In this document: positions 53,871-61,542 of the stretch, one piece after another
Layout: every line of letters starts with the position of its first letter
How positions within the stretch are numbered: the stretch's first letter is position 1
Assembly (NCBI RefSeq): GCF_012933655.1
Contig: NZ_JABBJJ010000022.1
Span: 1-64,000 of the forward strand
Source of the DNA: Pyxidicoccus fallax
GTDB lineage: Bacteria; Myxococcota; Myxococcia; Myxococcales; Myxococcaceae
Length of the DNA: 64,000 nucleotides
Reading direction: 5' to 3'
The notes under the pieces: generated by a model
Seen by the model: the letters and a program-made list of their open reading frames with translations, nothing else
What the model was told of the DNA's origin: nothing
The model's database searches: none
Position numbers and translations under genes: made by a program

Positions 53871-55285
53871 ATGACATCAACGCGTACCTGTTTCCCCCCG
53901 CACTCGACACAGCCAAGAAGGCCCAGGTTCGTGAACGCATCCAGGTTCACCGTGCCTCGGTGATGGACGCGTACCTGCCCATGCTCCAGGACACGGCGAT
54001 GACCACCCGGCTGGGCGCGGAGCGCAGCGCGGCCCTCCAGGACTTCATCTCCGAGCTGCTCGTGCTGTCCACGCGCGCCCCCGAGCGGCTCACCGAGCTG
54101 ATGTCCCACTGGGCGCCCGCCTCGCTCCTCAACGCCCTCGTCTCCAAGGAACCGCGCGTCGACGCGCAGCTCGACCAGTACGTGGGCAACCTCCAGGCGC
54201 TGCTCATCGGCTACCACCTCGAAGGCAAGGGCGTCTCCCCGAAGGTGCGCTTCCGGACGACTCCCAGCCTGTATGACCTGCGCACCTCCACGCGCATCCA
54301 GGTGCGCGGCGTTCCCGAGGGCCAGAAGGTGGAGTGGGACTTCGCTGGCAACTCGCTCACCCTGCGGCACGCGGGAGGTGCCCCCATCCAGGTGCCCCTC
54401 CCGCTCGCGAACGGCGGCGCCGTGGAGCGCACGCCGCTGACGTGGTCGAAGTCGTGGAACGTCCCCATCATCGAGGACAACGCGGTGCTGGGCATCGTGG
54501 GCACCACGCCCCAGGAGCTCCGGAAGGAAGTGGAGGACCCGAACTGGGAGCCCCTGTCCCTGCACGACAGCGCCGAGGCGGCCTACCGCATCATCGCCGA
54601 CCTGTGGCCGGAGATGCTCGACTGGAGCCCGCTGCTCTGCACGGGGCTCGTCGACATGAATGGGCCGAGGTCCCCGCACGTGCACCGCTCGGCGTCCTAC
54701 GGCCCGGCCAGCCCCATCTTCGTGACGCGCGTGGATGACCCGTTCAAGCACGCGGGGGACATCGTCCACGAGCTGCAGCACCAGCGCATGCACCTCATCA
54801 TGGACACGTCGGCCTTCGGCAAGTGGAACGACCCGACCCAGAACACCGCGTCCCCCTACCGCAGCGACCCGCGCCCCATGCGCGGCCTGCACCTGGGCAT
54901 CCACGCCTTCCTCGCCGTCAACCGGCTGCGGCTGCGCCAGCACGCCCGCGCCGAGTCCCCGGATGAGCACTACCGCTATCTGCTCAACGCGCACCGCATC
55001 AACCTCTTCACCTTCCGAACCCTGCTGGAGTTCGAGGACATCCGCCCGCACGGCCGCGCCATGTTCGCCGAGTACGCCCGCGAGCTCCTCGCGCAGCACG
55101 AGCTCATCGAGCCCGGGGCGAGCCGCGAGATGAGCGAGACGTTCGACCAGCACATGCGCGCGCACATCCAGGCCGTCGCCGGCCGGGCCACGGAGAAGAT
55201 CATCAACACGGGTCCGGAGTTCATGGACTGGGCGGAGATCGCGAAGCTCGCGGCGCGCTACGCCGAGCGGGGAAGCGCCTCATGA
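53867..55285 (+). CDS. HExxH-type putative peptide beta-hydroxylase
   Basis: A 472-aa protein with HELQHQ at 301-305(6) in GDIVHELQHQRMHLIM, matching the HExxH putative peptide-modification family now grouped as aKG-HExxH-type peptide beta-hydroxylases. These iron/2-oxoglutarate enzymes hydroxylate residues of RiPP precursors beside radical SAM maturases. Other visible elements: SYGPASPIFVTRVDDPF before the motif, and RPMRGLHLGIHAFLAVNRL after it with two His that could complete the metal site. ATGA overlaps at both ends show tight coupling with the MBL fusion and the radical SAM gene. Protease function is less likely in this context. Confidence 0.78.
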   Translation: MNDINAYLFPPALDTAKKAQVRERIQVHRASVMDAYLPMLQDTAMTTRLGAERSAALQDFISELLVLSTRAPERLTELMSHWAPASLLNALVSKEPRVDAQLDQYVGNLQALLIGYHLEGKGVSPKVRFRTTPSLYDLRTSTRIQVRGVPEGQKVEWDFAGNSLTLRHAGGAPIQVPLPLANGGAVERTPLTWSKSWNVPIIEDNAVLGIVGTTPQELRKEVEDPNWEPLSLHDSAEAAYRIIADLWPEMLDWSPLLCTGLVDMNGPRSPHVHRSASYGPASPIFVTRVDDPFKHAGDIVHELQHQRMHLIMDTSAFGKWNDPTQNTASPYRSDPRPMRGLHLGIHAFLAVNRLRLRQHARAESPDEHYRYLLNAHRINLFTFRTLLEFEDIRPHGRAMFAEYARELLAQHELIEPGASREMSETFDQHMRAHIQAVAGRATEKIINTGPEFMDWAEIAKLAARYAERGSAS

Positions 55286-56751
55286 GGACCACGGGCCGGC
55301 GTTACAAGGACGAGTGGCTGCCCAATTTCTTCCCCTCCCGGAAGGTAGGGCCGGACCACCACGTGCGGCTGTCGCGCACGGGGGCGCTCCAGATCCTCTC
55401 CGGGACCGAGGATGCGCAGCTCTCCGAGATCTTCATGGACGCGGCGCTCTTCGAGCGCCTGGAGCAGAGCGGCCACATCGTCACGGCGAAGAACGCCGCG
55501 CAGGTGATGGAGGACCTGAAGACCTGGCACCTGAAGACGTTCGCGGGCGCCAGCCTGCACATGGCCGTCCTGACGAAGCGGTGCAACCTCAACTGCACCT
55601 ACTGCCACATGAACCCGGAGCCGATGGACGCGCGGCACCTGGACATGCAGCCGGACACCATCGACGCGCTGGTGCGCTTCGCGCTCTCCACGCCCAACCC
55701 GCTCATCCACTTCGAGTTCCAGGGCGGCGAGCCGTTCCTGAACTTCCCGGGCATGGTGCACCTCGTCGAGGAGGCCCACCGGCAGAACGAGAAGGTGGGC
55801 AAGAAGCTCGACTTCGGCGTGACGACCAATCTCATGGTTGTCACCAGGGAGCACATGGAGTTCTGCCGGAAGCACCGCATCAACGTGTCCTACTCGTTGA
55901 ACGGGCCCCCGGACGTCCACGACAGGTTCCGCATCACCCGCACCGGCGCGGGCTCGTACCGGTCGGTGGTGGAGAAGCTGCGGGAGTTCCAGAAGGAGTT
56001 CCCGGACATCCTCAGCACCTCACCGCTGTGCGTGGTGGGCAGCGCGAACGCCCCGGACTTCCGGCGGACCATCGACTTCTACCATGAGATGGGCTTCAAG
56101 AACGTCGGGGTCATCAAGCTCAAGCACCTGGGCAACACGGTGAAGAACGGGCTGCGCTTCGACATGCGCGACTTCCTCAAGCACTACCTCGACGCGCTCG
56201 ACTACATCTACGAGAAGAACCAGCGCCTCAACGCGGACTACTCCGAACGCATGCTGCGCGTGCTGATGGTGAAGATCCTCTTCAAGACGGACGTGGGCTA
56301 CGTGGACTGGGCCAACCCCTGCGGCGACTTCAGCGGGGCCATCGTCTACGACTACGACGGGGAGATCGTCCCCTCCGACGAGGCGCGCTCGCTGCGCGAC
56401 TACTTCGGGCTGGGCAACGTGCGCGACGTCACCTACGAACAGCTCATCCAGGACAAGAACACCTTCCGGACGATGAACCTCTCGCTGCGCGACCGGGACG
56501 CGGAGTGCCGGGAGTGCGCCTACAACCCCTACTGCGGCGTGCTGCCCGTGCTCGACTACGCGCGCACCGGCGACCCGACCCCGCGCCCGCATGGCTCCGA
56601 CGAGTGCATCCAGGTCCTGGGCATCCTCGACTGGGTGTTCAAGAAGCTGGTGGAGGATCCGCTGCCGCTCTTCCGCATGCTCCCGGGCATGGAAGGCGCG
56701 CTGATGGAGCTCGCCAACTCGCTGGAGGCGCCGCAGGCCACCACCGCCTAG
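55282..56751 (+). CDS. Radical SAM/SPASM peptide maturase (HxsB-like)
   Basis: A 489-aa enzyme. The radical SAM cluster site is C101-x3-C105-x2-C108 in TKRCNLNCTYCHMN, followed by FEFQGGEPFLNFPGM and a C-terminal SPASM region with CAYNPYCGVLPVLDYA and GSDECIQVLGILDWVFKK. This order and the wording of the SPASM end closely resemble HxsB of the His-Xaa-Ser system and other cyclophane-forming maturases (GrrM, FxsB). It likely crosslinks side chains of the precursor. Its N-terminal ~90 residues may be the leader-binding part. Starts inside the previous stop. Confidence 0.85.
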   Translation: MRTTGRRYKDEWLPNFFPSRKVGPDHHVRLSRTGALQILSGTEDAQLSEIFMDAALFERLEQSGHIVTAKNAAQVMEDLKTWHLKTFAGASLHMAVLTKRCNLNCTYCHMNPEPMDARHLDMQPDTIDALVRFALSTPNPLIHFEFQGGEPFLNFPGMVHLVEEAHRQNEKVGKKLDFGVTTNLMVVTREHMEFCRKHRINVSYSLNGPPDVHDRFRITRTGAGSYRSVVEKLREFQKEFPDILSTSPLCVVGSANAPDFRRTIDFYHEMGFKNVGVIKLKHLGNTVKNGLRFDMRDFLKHYLDALDYIYEKNQRLNADYSERMLRVLMVKILFKTDVGYVDWANPCGDFSGAIVYDYDGEIVPSDEARSLRDYFGLGNVRDVTYEQLIQDKNTFRTMNLSLRDRDAECRECAYNPYCGVLPVLDYARTGDPTPRPHGSDECIQVLGILDWVFKKLVEDPLPLFRMLPGMEGALMELANSLEAPQATTA

Positions 56752-56763
56752 AGGACACGGTCC

Positions 56764-58041
56764 ATGCACCCGCTCGCCAAGGCCGTTGCTCCGCAAGGTC
56801 TGCTCGGCTTCCCCAGCAAGCTGCAGATCCAGACCATCAACCGGTGCAACTACACGTGCCCCATGTGCCCGTACCCCGAGGTCGCGGGGGGCCGGGAGGG
56901 CGTCAAGCTGGACGGCGCCCTGTTCCACCGGCTCATCGACGAGGTGCGCGCGGCGAAGCGCCGGGTGAAGCTCTGCCTCATGCTCCAGAACGAGCCGCTG
57001 CTGGACAAGCGGTTCGTGGAGCTGCTCGACGAGGCGCACCGGGCCGAGGACGCCATCAGCTCCATCTCCACCGTGACGAACGGCAGCGTGCTGACGCCGG
57101 AGCTGCTCGACCGGCTGCTGGCGTACGAGCGCTTCTTCCTCACCGTCTCCGTCAACGCGACGGACGCGAAGCGCTACCAGGAGATCCACGGCAAGGACTT
57201 CTGGGACCGCGTGCACGGGCTGCTCACGGGCTGGAAGGGGGCGCGGCAGCGCGTGCGCCTGTCCTTCGTGCTCGACGCGTACTCGGTGGAGGCCGGCCGG
57301 GCCTTCCAGGACTACTGGGGCGGCATGGGGTACTCGGTCCGCTTCGTGCCCATCAACACCCGGGTGGACAGCATCCCCGGCAACGCGCGCATCCACGAGT
57401 TCGACGCGGACTACGGGCACTGCCACTACCCGGTGGACACGCTCAACATGCTCGCGGACGGCAGCGTCATCCTCTGCTGCAACGACTGGAAGCACCAGGA
57501 CCGCTTCGGCAACCTGCGCGAGCAGTCCATCGCCGAGGTGTGGAACAGCCCGCGCCTCACCCGCCTGCGCCGCGCGGCCATCGACGGGACGCTGCGGGAG
57601 CACGCGATGTGCAAGGGCTGCGACTACCCCATCCGCTCCTCCCAGCGCCTGCTGCTGGAGGCGCGCGTGGCCGGAGAAGCGCTGCCCACCGCCGCGAAGA
57701 CGCGGGACGTGGTGTTCCACGAGGGCGCCGTGCGCACCAGCCCGGACGCGCCGCCCGTGCCCGTGCTCGTGTGGAGCGCCGACGAGGAGCACGGCACGCT
57801 GTCCGCCCTGTTCCCCCGCTCGCACCCGCTGCCCTCGGAGGTGTGGTTCCAGCTGCGCATCGGCCACTCCGGGGCCTTCAACTTCGGCGCGCTGGAGCCC
57901 GTCTGGTGCCGGGGCACCGTCACGTCCCTGAGCACGGACCTGGACGTGGGGGACGCGGTGCCCATCCGAATCAACCTCTCCCGCTCGGCCGAGGAGTTCC
58001 AGTTCTTCCGCTGGTACTGCGCGGACTGGCACTCCCTCTGA
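56764..58041 (+). CDS. Second radical SAM/SPASM enzyme
   Basis: A 425-aa enzyme with C28-x3-C32-x2-C35 (NRCNYTCPMC) at the N-terminus, a partial TIM barrel (LCLMLQNEPLLD, SVNATDAKRY), and a SPASM-type auxiliary site (YPVDTLNMLADGSVILCCND, FGNLREQSIAEVWNS, CKGCDYP). After ~300 a further ~120 residues form a beta-rich domain (FFRWYCADWHSL at the end) found in no radical SAM family that I know. A separate role from the HxsB-like enzyme is likely, either a second bond or epimerisation. It follows by 12 bases. Confidence 0.83.
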   Translation: MHPLAKAVAPQGLLGFPSKLQIQTINRCNYTCPMCPYPEVAGGREGVKLDGALFHRLIDEVRAAKRRVKLCLMLQNEPLLDKRFVELLDEAHRAEDAISSISTVTNGSVLTPELLDRLLAYERFFLTVSVNATDAKRYQEIHGKDFWDRVHGLLTGWKGARQRVRLSFVLDAYSVEAGRAFQDYWGGMGYSVRFVPINTRVDSIPGNARIHEFDADYGHCHYPVDTLNMLADGSVILCCNDWKHQDRFGNLREQSIAEVWNSPRLTRLRRAAIDGTLREHAMCKGCDYPIRSSQRLLLEARVAGEALPTAAKTRDVVFHEGAVRTSPDAPPVPVLVWSADEEHGTLSALFPRSHPLPSEVWFQLRIGHSGAFNFGALEPVWCRGTVTSLSTDLDVGDAVPIRINLSRSAEEFQFFRWYCADWHSL

Positions 58042-58065
58042 CCCACGGCCGGTGCCCGCCCTCTC

Positions 58066-58983
58066 ATGACATCTCCTGAAATCATCGCGCCCTCCCCCGC
58101 CCTGCTCCGGACCGTCCGGGATGAGCTGGGCTCCCACCTGCCGGAGGCGCACCGGCCGCTGCTGCACCTGCTGGACGTGTCGTCCTACCTGACGTGCATC
58201 ACCGTGGCCCTGGGCGAGCGGGCCGTGGGGCGGATCATCCTCCCGATGGAGAAGCTGGAGGCCACGACCGGGCTGCTCAAAGGGCTCGGGCTGCACGTGC
58301 ACCGAGGCTGGCTGGACTTCATGCCCCGTGTCTCCGGCGTGGAGGGCACGGACCACGACCGGGTCGCCGTCCCGCGCGGCACCCCCGGCGCCACGCAGGG
58401 CATGCTGTACATGGGCCTGGACGCGGACCTGGTCGAGGGCGCGGAGATGACCGAGCGCCAGGGGCACCACGGCCTGCTCGCCCAGCTCTTCGGCTACCCC
58501 GACTGCTGCTCACGCGTCTTCACCGAGCCAGCCGCCCCGAAGCACCTCGACAAGACGCCGGACTCGTACCAGGACACCGGCCCCTTCCCGCGCGAGATGA
58601 ACCCGTGCGTGCCCTATCTCTACGGGCTGCACCCGCTCTTCCACTTCCCCTGCTCGCCGCGGTGTACGGCCTCGCGGGAGTTGCTCCGGCAGCGCCTGGG
58701 CTACCTGCGCAGGTATGCCCCGTCGTGCGCGGAGTACGACTCCCTCGGCGAGGGCATCGCGTTCTACGGCCAGGGGGTCGGCATCGCCGTGGCGACGCGC
58801 TACCAGCGCACCGACGAGGACACCTACCTGCTGGAGAGGGTCGTCACGCGCGGCGACCGGCTGCGCGAGGTCCTCTCCCGCCCGGGAGCGTCGCCCCGGC
58901 TCCGCATCCACTCGGTGCACGAGTTCGAGCTGGGTGACGCCCGCATCCAGGACGCCCGGGGCCTCGTGGCCCGGTTCGAGTGA
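58066..58983 (+). CDS. Cysteine-motif protein of unknown function in RiPP operon
   Basis: A 305-aa protein whose key feature is LFGYPDCCSRVF (Cys147-Cys148), then Cys181, and CSPRC at 196-200. The ordered Cys set suggests an iron-sulfur or metal site. It recalls DUF483-like proteins with GYPxCC motifs, but I cannot confirm this. The remainder is mixed alpha/beta (LGERAVGRIILPMEKLEATTG). Position between the two radical SAM genes and the last gene (24 and 10 bases) makes it part of the pathway. Confidence 0.65.
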   Translation: MTSPEIIAPSPALLRTVRDELGSHLPEAHRPLLHLLDVSSYLTCITVALGERAVGRIILPMEKLEATTGLLKGLGLHVHRGWLDFMPRVSGVEGTDHDRVAVPRGTPGATQGMLYMGLDADLVEGAEMTERQGHHGLLAQLFGYPDCCSRVFTEPAAPKHLDKTPDSYQDTGPFPREMNPCVPYLYGLHPLFHFPCSPRCTASRELLRQRLGYLRRYAPSCAEYDSLGEGIAFYGQGVGIAVATRYQRTDEDTYLLERVVTRGDRLREVLSRPGASPRLRIHSVHEFELGDARIQDARGLVARFE

Positions 58984-58993
58984 GCGAGGCCGC

Positions 58994-61087
58994 GTGGAGA
59001 AGCCAACGCCAGGAGCCATCCATGAGGCGCTGGAGCGGGCTGTCGCGGCCCTGGAGGCCGCGGCGACGCCGGAGCTGCTGATTGCCTCGGCGGCGGAGCT
59101 GCGGCCGGTGGCCTCGCCCTACGCCGCGGCCCTCGTCCTCTCCTCCCTCGCGGCCGACACGCGGCGCCTGGAGCGCGCGGCCCGGCCCTTCTTGCGCTAC
59201 CTCCTGGAGACGCGCGAGCCCTCCGGCCTGTGGCGCCTGTGGACCCCGTCCCCGGAGCAGCCGCCGGGCACGAGCGCCTCGGCCCGCGCGAGCCTCTCGC
59301 TCGCGCTGTGGGGCGTCGCGGAGGCGGACCCCGCGGCGACCTTGAGGGCCCTGCTTGCCACCGCGCACCCGGATGGCGGCCTCGGGACGTGGGCGGAGCC
59401 CGCCCGCGCCGACGCGGAGGACCTGCTGGCCAGCGTAGACGTGCTCGCGCTCGCCTCGGCCGGGGGCCACGCGCTCCCGGCGCTCACCGCGCGGGTGGGC
59501 TCGTGGGTGGAGATGCACGGGCTGGAGGGCCGCCCGCGCCAGCCCTTCACCGTCTCGCCGTTCGCGCTCGCCCACGCGCTGACGACGTGGCTCCGGACCG
59601 ACGACACGCTCGTGCTGCGGCGCATCGTGTGGCGGGACTGCGCGCAGCGCCGCAGGACCGCGCTGAAGGACGCCTACGACTGCGCGCTCGCGCTCAGCAC
59701 CGTCCTCACGCTCGGGCCGCCCCGGGGCGAGCCCTCCTGGGAGGAGCGGGTGGAGGAGATGGTGGCGCGCATCCTCCAGGCGCAGAGCGACGTCGGCCTG
59801 TGGCCCGCGCTGGCGCTGATGACGGACGCGCACGGGCGCGTGTACGGCTCGCTCCAGGTCACCACGGCCGCGTGCATCGAGGCCCTCACGCGCTACACGC
59901 AATGGCGCGAGGGCACCGGACTCCCCGGGAAGCAGGAGCCCGCCCCGCTCCCGCCTCGGGGCTGGAGGGCGGCCACCGCGCGGAAGGCACGTTCCGTCCA
60001 GGACGCGTTCCGGCCCGGCACGTGGAGCGACACGCTCGCGGCGCTGCACGCGCTGGTGCCGCCCACCCTGCTCTCGACGGAAGCCATGGAGCGCGTGCGC
60101 GACATCGCGCGCTGGCTGCCCTCGGAGCTGACCCACGGCTTCGGGCTCGAGTGCCGGCTGGCGGAGGTGGCGCCCCGCGCGGACGTGTTCTTCTGGCTCA
60201 ACAGCGACAGCTACGGGCCCTACATCCTGGCCGGTGAGGACCCGAAGGTGTCGATGCCGGAGGCGCTGCGCCACGAGCCGCTGTGGCGGAGCATCTTCGA
60301 CTTCTCGCGCCAGTGGACGGACCCGGGCTCGCTGCTCCACCAGGGCGTGGACAGCTTCTGGCTGGAGTTCGACGTGGGCGATGCGCCCGCCGAGCCGCCC
60401 GTCCCCGTCATCTTCTTCTGTCACGAGGAGCGCCCCATCCCCGAGGACACGGCCGGCGCTCGCGCGTGCCGCCAGCGGCACCAGGACATCGCCACCGCGG
60501 CCCTGCACACGTTGAGCGACGGGGGCCTCTCTCCCGAGACGCTCCACAACGTGCGCGCCTGCATCGAGGCGCTGCCGCCCGGCTCCCAGCCCTTCGCGCT
60601 CGGAGTGCTGCGCTCGCGGCGGCTCGACACCGTGCGCTTCTGCGCCAAGGACATTCCCGCGGAAGGGATGCTGGACTACCTCGCGTCCGTCGGCTGGAGC
60701 GGCCCCCGCGCCGAGCTCCAGGAGCTCCTGGGCTGGCTCGCCGGCCACGTGGACCGCTTCGTGCTCGACTTCGACGTGGGCGCGCACGTGCTGCCCACCG
60801 TGGGGCTCGAGTGCTCGTTCCACGGCCGCCGGCAACCGTCCGCGGAGCCCCGCTGGGCCGTGCTGCTGGAGGAGCTCGTCCGCCGGGGGCTATGCCAGCA
60901 CGACAAGCGCGACGCGCTGCTCGCCTGGCCGGGCCAGTCCCCGTGCGTGGAGCACCTGGAGGGAGCCGTGCGGGAGAGCCGCTTCGACCGGCGCCTCAGC
61001 CACCTCAAGCTCAGCCTGAAGCCGGAACTGGAGGCGAAGGGCTACTTCGGTGCATGGCGGTACCTCGAGATGAGCCGGCCCCCGTGA
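58994..61087 (+). CDS. Large alpha/alpha-toroid-like protein in RiPP operon
   Basis: A 697-aa protein. The first ~330 residues consist of paired helices with recurring patterns (SASARASLSLALWGVAEAD, TAHPDGGLGTWAEPARADAED, SYDCA-like DAYDCALALSTVLTL, VYGSLQVTTAACIEALTRY), as in prenyltransferase/squalene-cyclase (SHC-like) toroids. The second half (DVFFWLNSDSYGPYI, LEFDVGD twice, GLECSFHG, LSHLKLSLKPELEAKGYFG) resembles no enzyme I can name. GTG 58994 has GAGG 6 bases upstream; earlier codons overlap the previous gene. Last co-directional gene of the RiPP operon. Confidence 0.7.
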   Translation: MEKPTPGAIHEALERAVAALEAAATPELLIASAAELRPVASPYAAALVLSSLAADTRRLERAARPFLRYLLETREPSGLWRLWTPSPEQPPGTSASARASLSLALWGVAEADPAATLRALLATAHPDGGLGTWAEPARADAEDLLASVDVLALASAGGHALPALTARVGSWVEMHGLEGRPRQPFTVSPFALAHALTTWLRTDDTLVLRRIVWRDCAQRRRTALKDAYDCALALSTVLTLGPPRGEPSWEERVEEMVARILQAQSDVGLWPALALMTDAHGRVYGSLQVTTAACIEALTRYTQWREGTGLPGKQEPAPLPPRGWRAATARKARSVQDAFRPGTWSDTLAALHALVPPTLLSTEAMERVRDIARWLPSELTHGFGLECRLAEVAPRADVFFWLNSDSYGPYILAGEDPKVSMPEALRHEPLWRSIFDFSRQWTDPGSLLHQGVDSFWLEFDVGDAPAEPPVPVIFFCHEERPIPEDTAGARACRQRHQDIATAALHTLSDGGLSPETLHNVRACIEALPPGSQPFALGVLRSRRLDTVRFCAKDIPAEGMLDYLASVGWSGPRAELQELLGWLAGHVDRFVLDFDVGAHVLPTVGLECSFHGRRQPSAEPRWAVLLEELVRRGLCQHDKRDALLAWPGQSPCVEHLEGAVRESRFDRRLSHLKLSLKPELEAKGYFGAWRYLEMSRPP

Positions 61088-61157
61088 AGGAGGCCGCCCA
61101 CCCGAGGTGGCTGGGGTATGTCATCCCGGCTCTCGCCGGCCCCATCCACCTCGCGGC

Positions 61158-61349
61158 TCAGATCCAGCCGTCGCCGTCACCGTAGCTGCTGTGAACGGGG
61201 GGCAGCTCCGCCACCGCCGGCATGGTGGAGATGGCGTGGCCCTGGCCGGTCGCCAGCAGCTTGCGAAGATGGCCACGCAGCGCCTCGACCTTCTGCGCGT
61301 CCAGCTTCTTCAGGTCCGCGTCCTGCTGCACTTCCTTGGTCTCAACCAT
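61158..61349 (-). CDS. RiPP precursor peptide
   Basis: A 63-aa peptide. The leader (MVETKEVQQDADLKKLDAQK... with RGHLRKLLATGQG) is Lys/Glu/Asp-rich and helical, as leaders bound by PqqD-type domains are. The C-terminal core after LPP reads VHSSYGDGDGWI: His53-Ser-Ser, Tyr56, two Gly-Asp units, Trp62-Ile63. His-Ser-Ser fits the His-Xaa-Ser signature of HxsB systems; Asp are typical hydroxylation sites. A near-consensus GGAGGT lies 5 bases before ATG. It is convergent to the operon, 70 bases beyond its end, and faces the promoter space to 61542. Not cleavable by a visible protease gene. Confidence 0.78.
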   Translation of the reverse strand: MVETKEVQQDADLKKLDAQKVEALRGHLRKLLATGQGHAISTMPAVAELPPVHSSYGDGDGWI

Positions 61350-61542
61350 TGCTACCTCCGGTACAGCACTGGGGGTTTGGAACCACGGTGTTCTCGGTAG
61401 AGTGGCGCAACCGAGGCCTATGGGGATTCAAGCGATGCCCTGTTTGAACCCGTACGGATTGTCACTGTGCCGCTATATTGTCGTCAAGACAGCATCTCGC
61501 CGGATTCAATGAAAGCTCCGCGTCCGTTCCTGGAGAGCACTC
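61350..61542. promoter_or_regulatory. Divergent promoter region, precursor / ADOP permease
   Basis: A 193-base AT-richer space driving the precursor (minus) and the permease (plus). TATATT at 61474-61479 is the best -10 candidate for the plus strand, but no -35 at a proper distance was found (TTGTCA at 61459-61464 is only 9 bases away). On the minus strand the Shine-Dalgarno GGAGGT is clear, while its promoter is not. Confidence 0.4.

Noticed and set aside
53867-55285. Interpretation of the HExxH protein as an ordinary metalloprotease
   Set aside because: No gluzincin/metzincin third-ligand motif, and ATGA coupling to a radical SAM maturase fits the HExxH peptide-modification family better.
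61098-61153. Hairpins between the RiPP operon end and the precursor gene
   Set aside because: CCACC-CGA-GGTGG has only 5 bp and the long-range CGAGGTGG/CCACCTCG pair has a 35-base loop; too weak to call a terminator.
61459-61479. TTGTCA and TATATT as a promoter pair for the permease
   Set aside because: Only 9 bases separate them, too short for a sigma-70 promoter; TATATT kept only as a possible -10.
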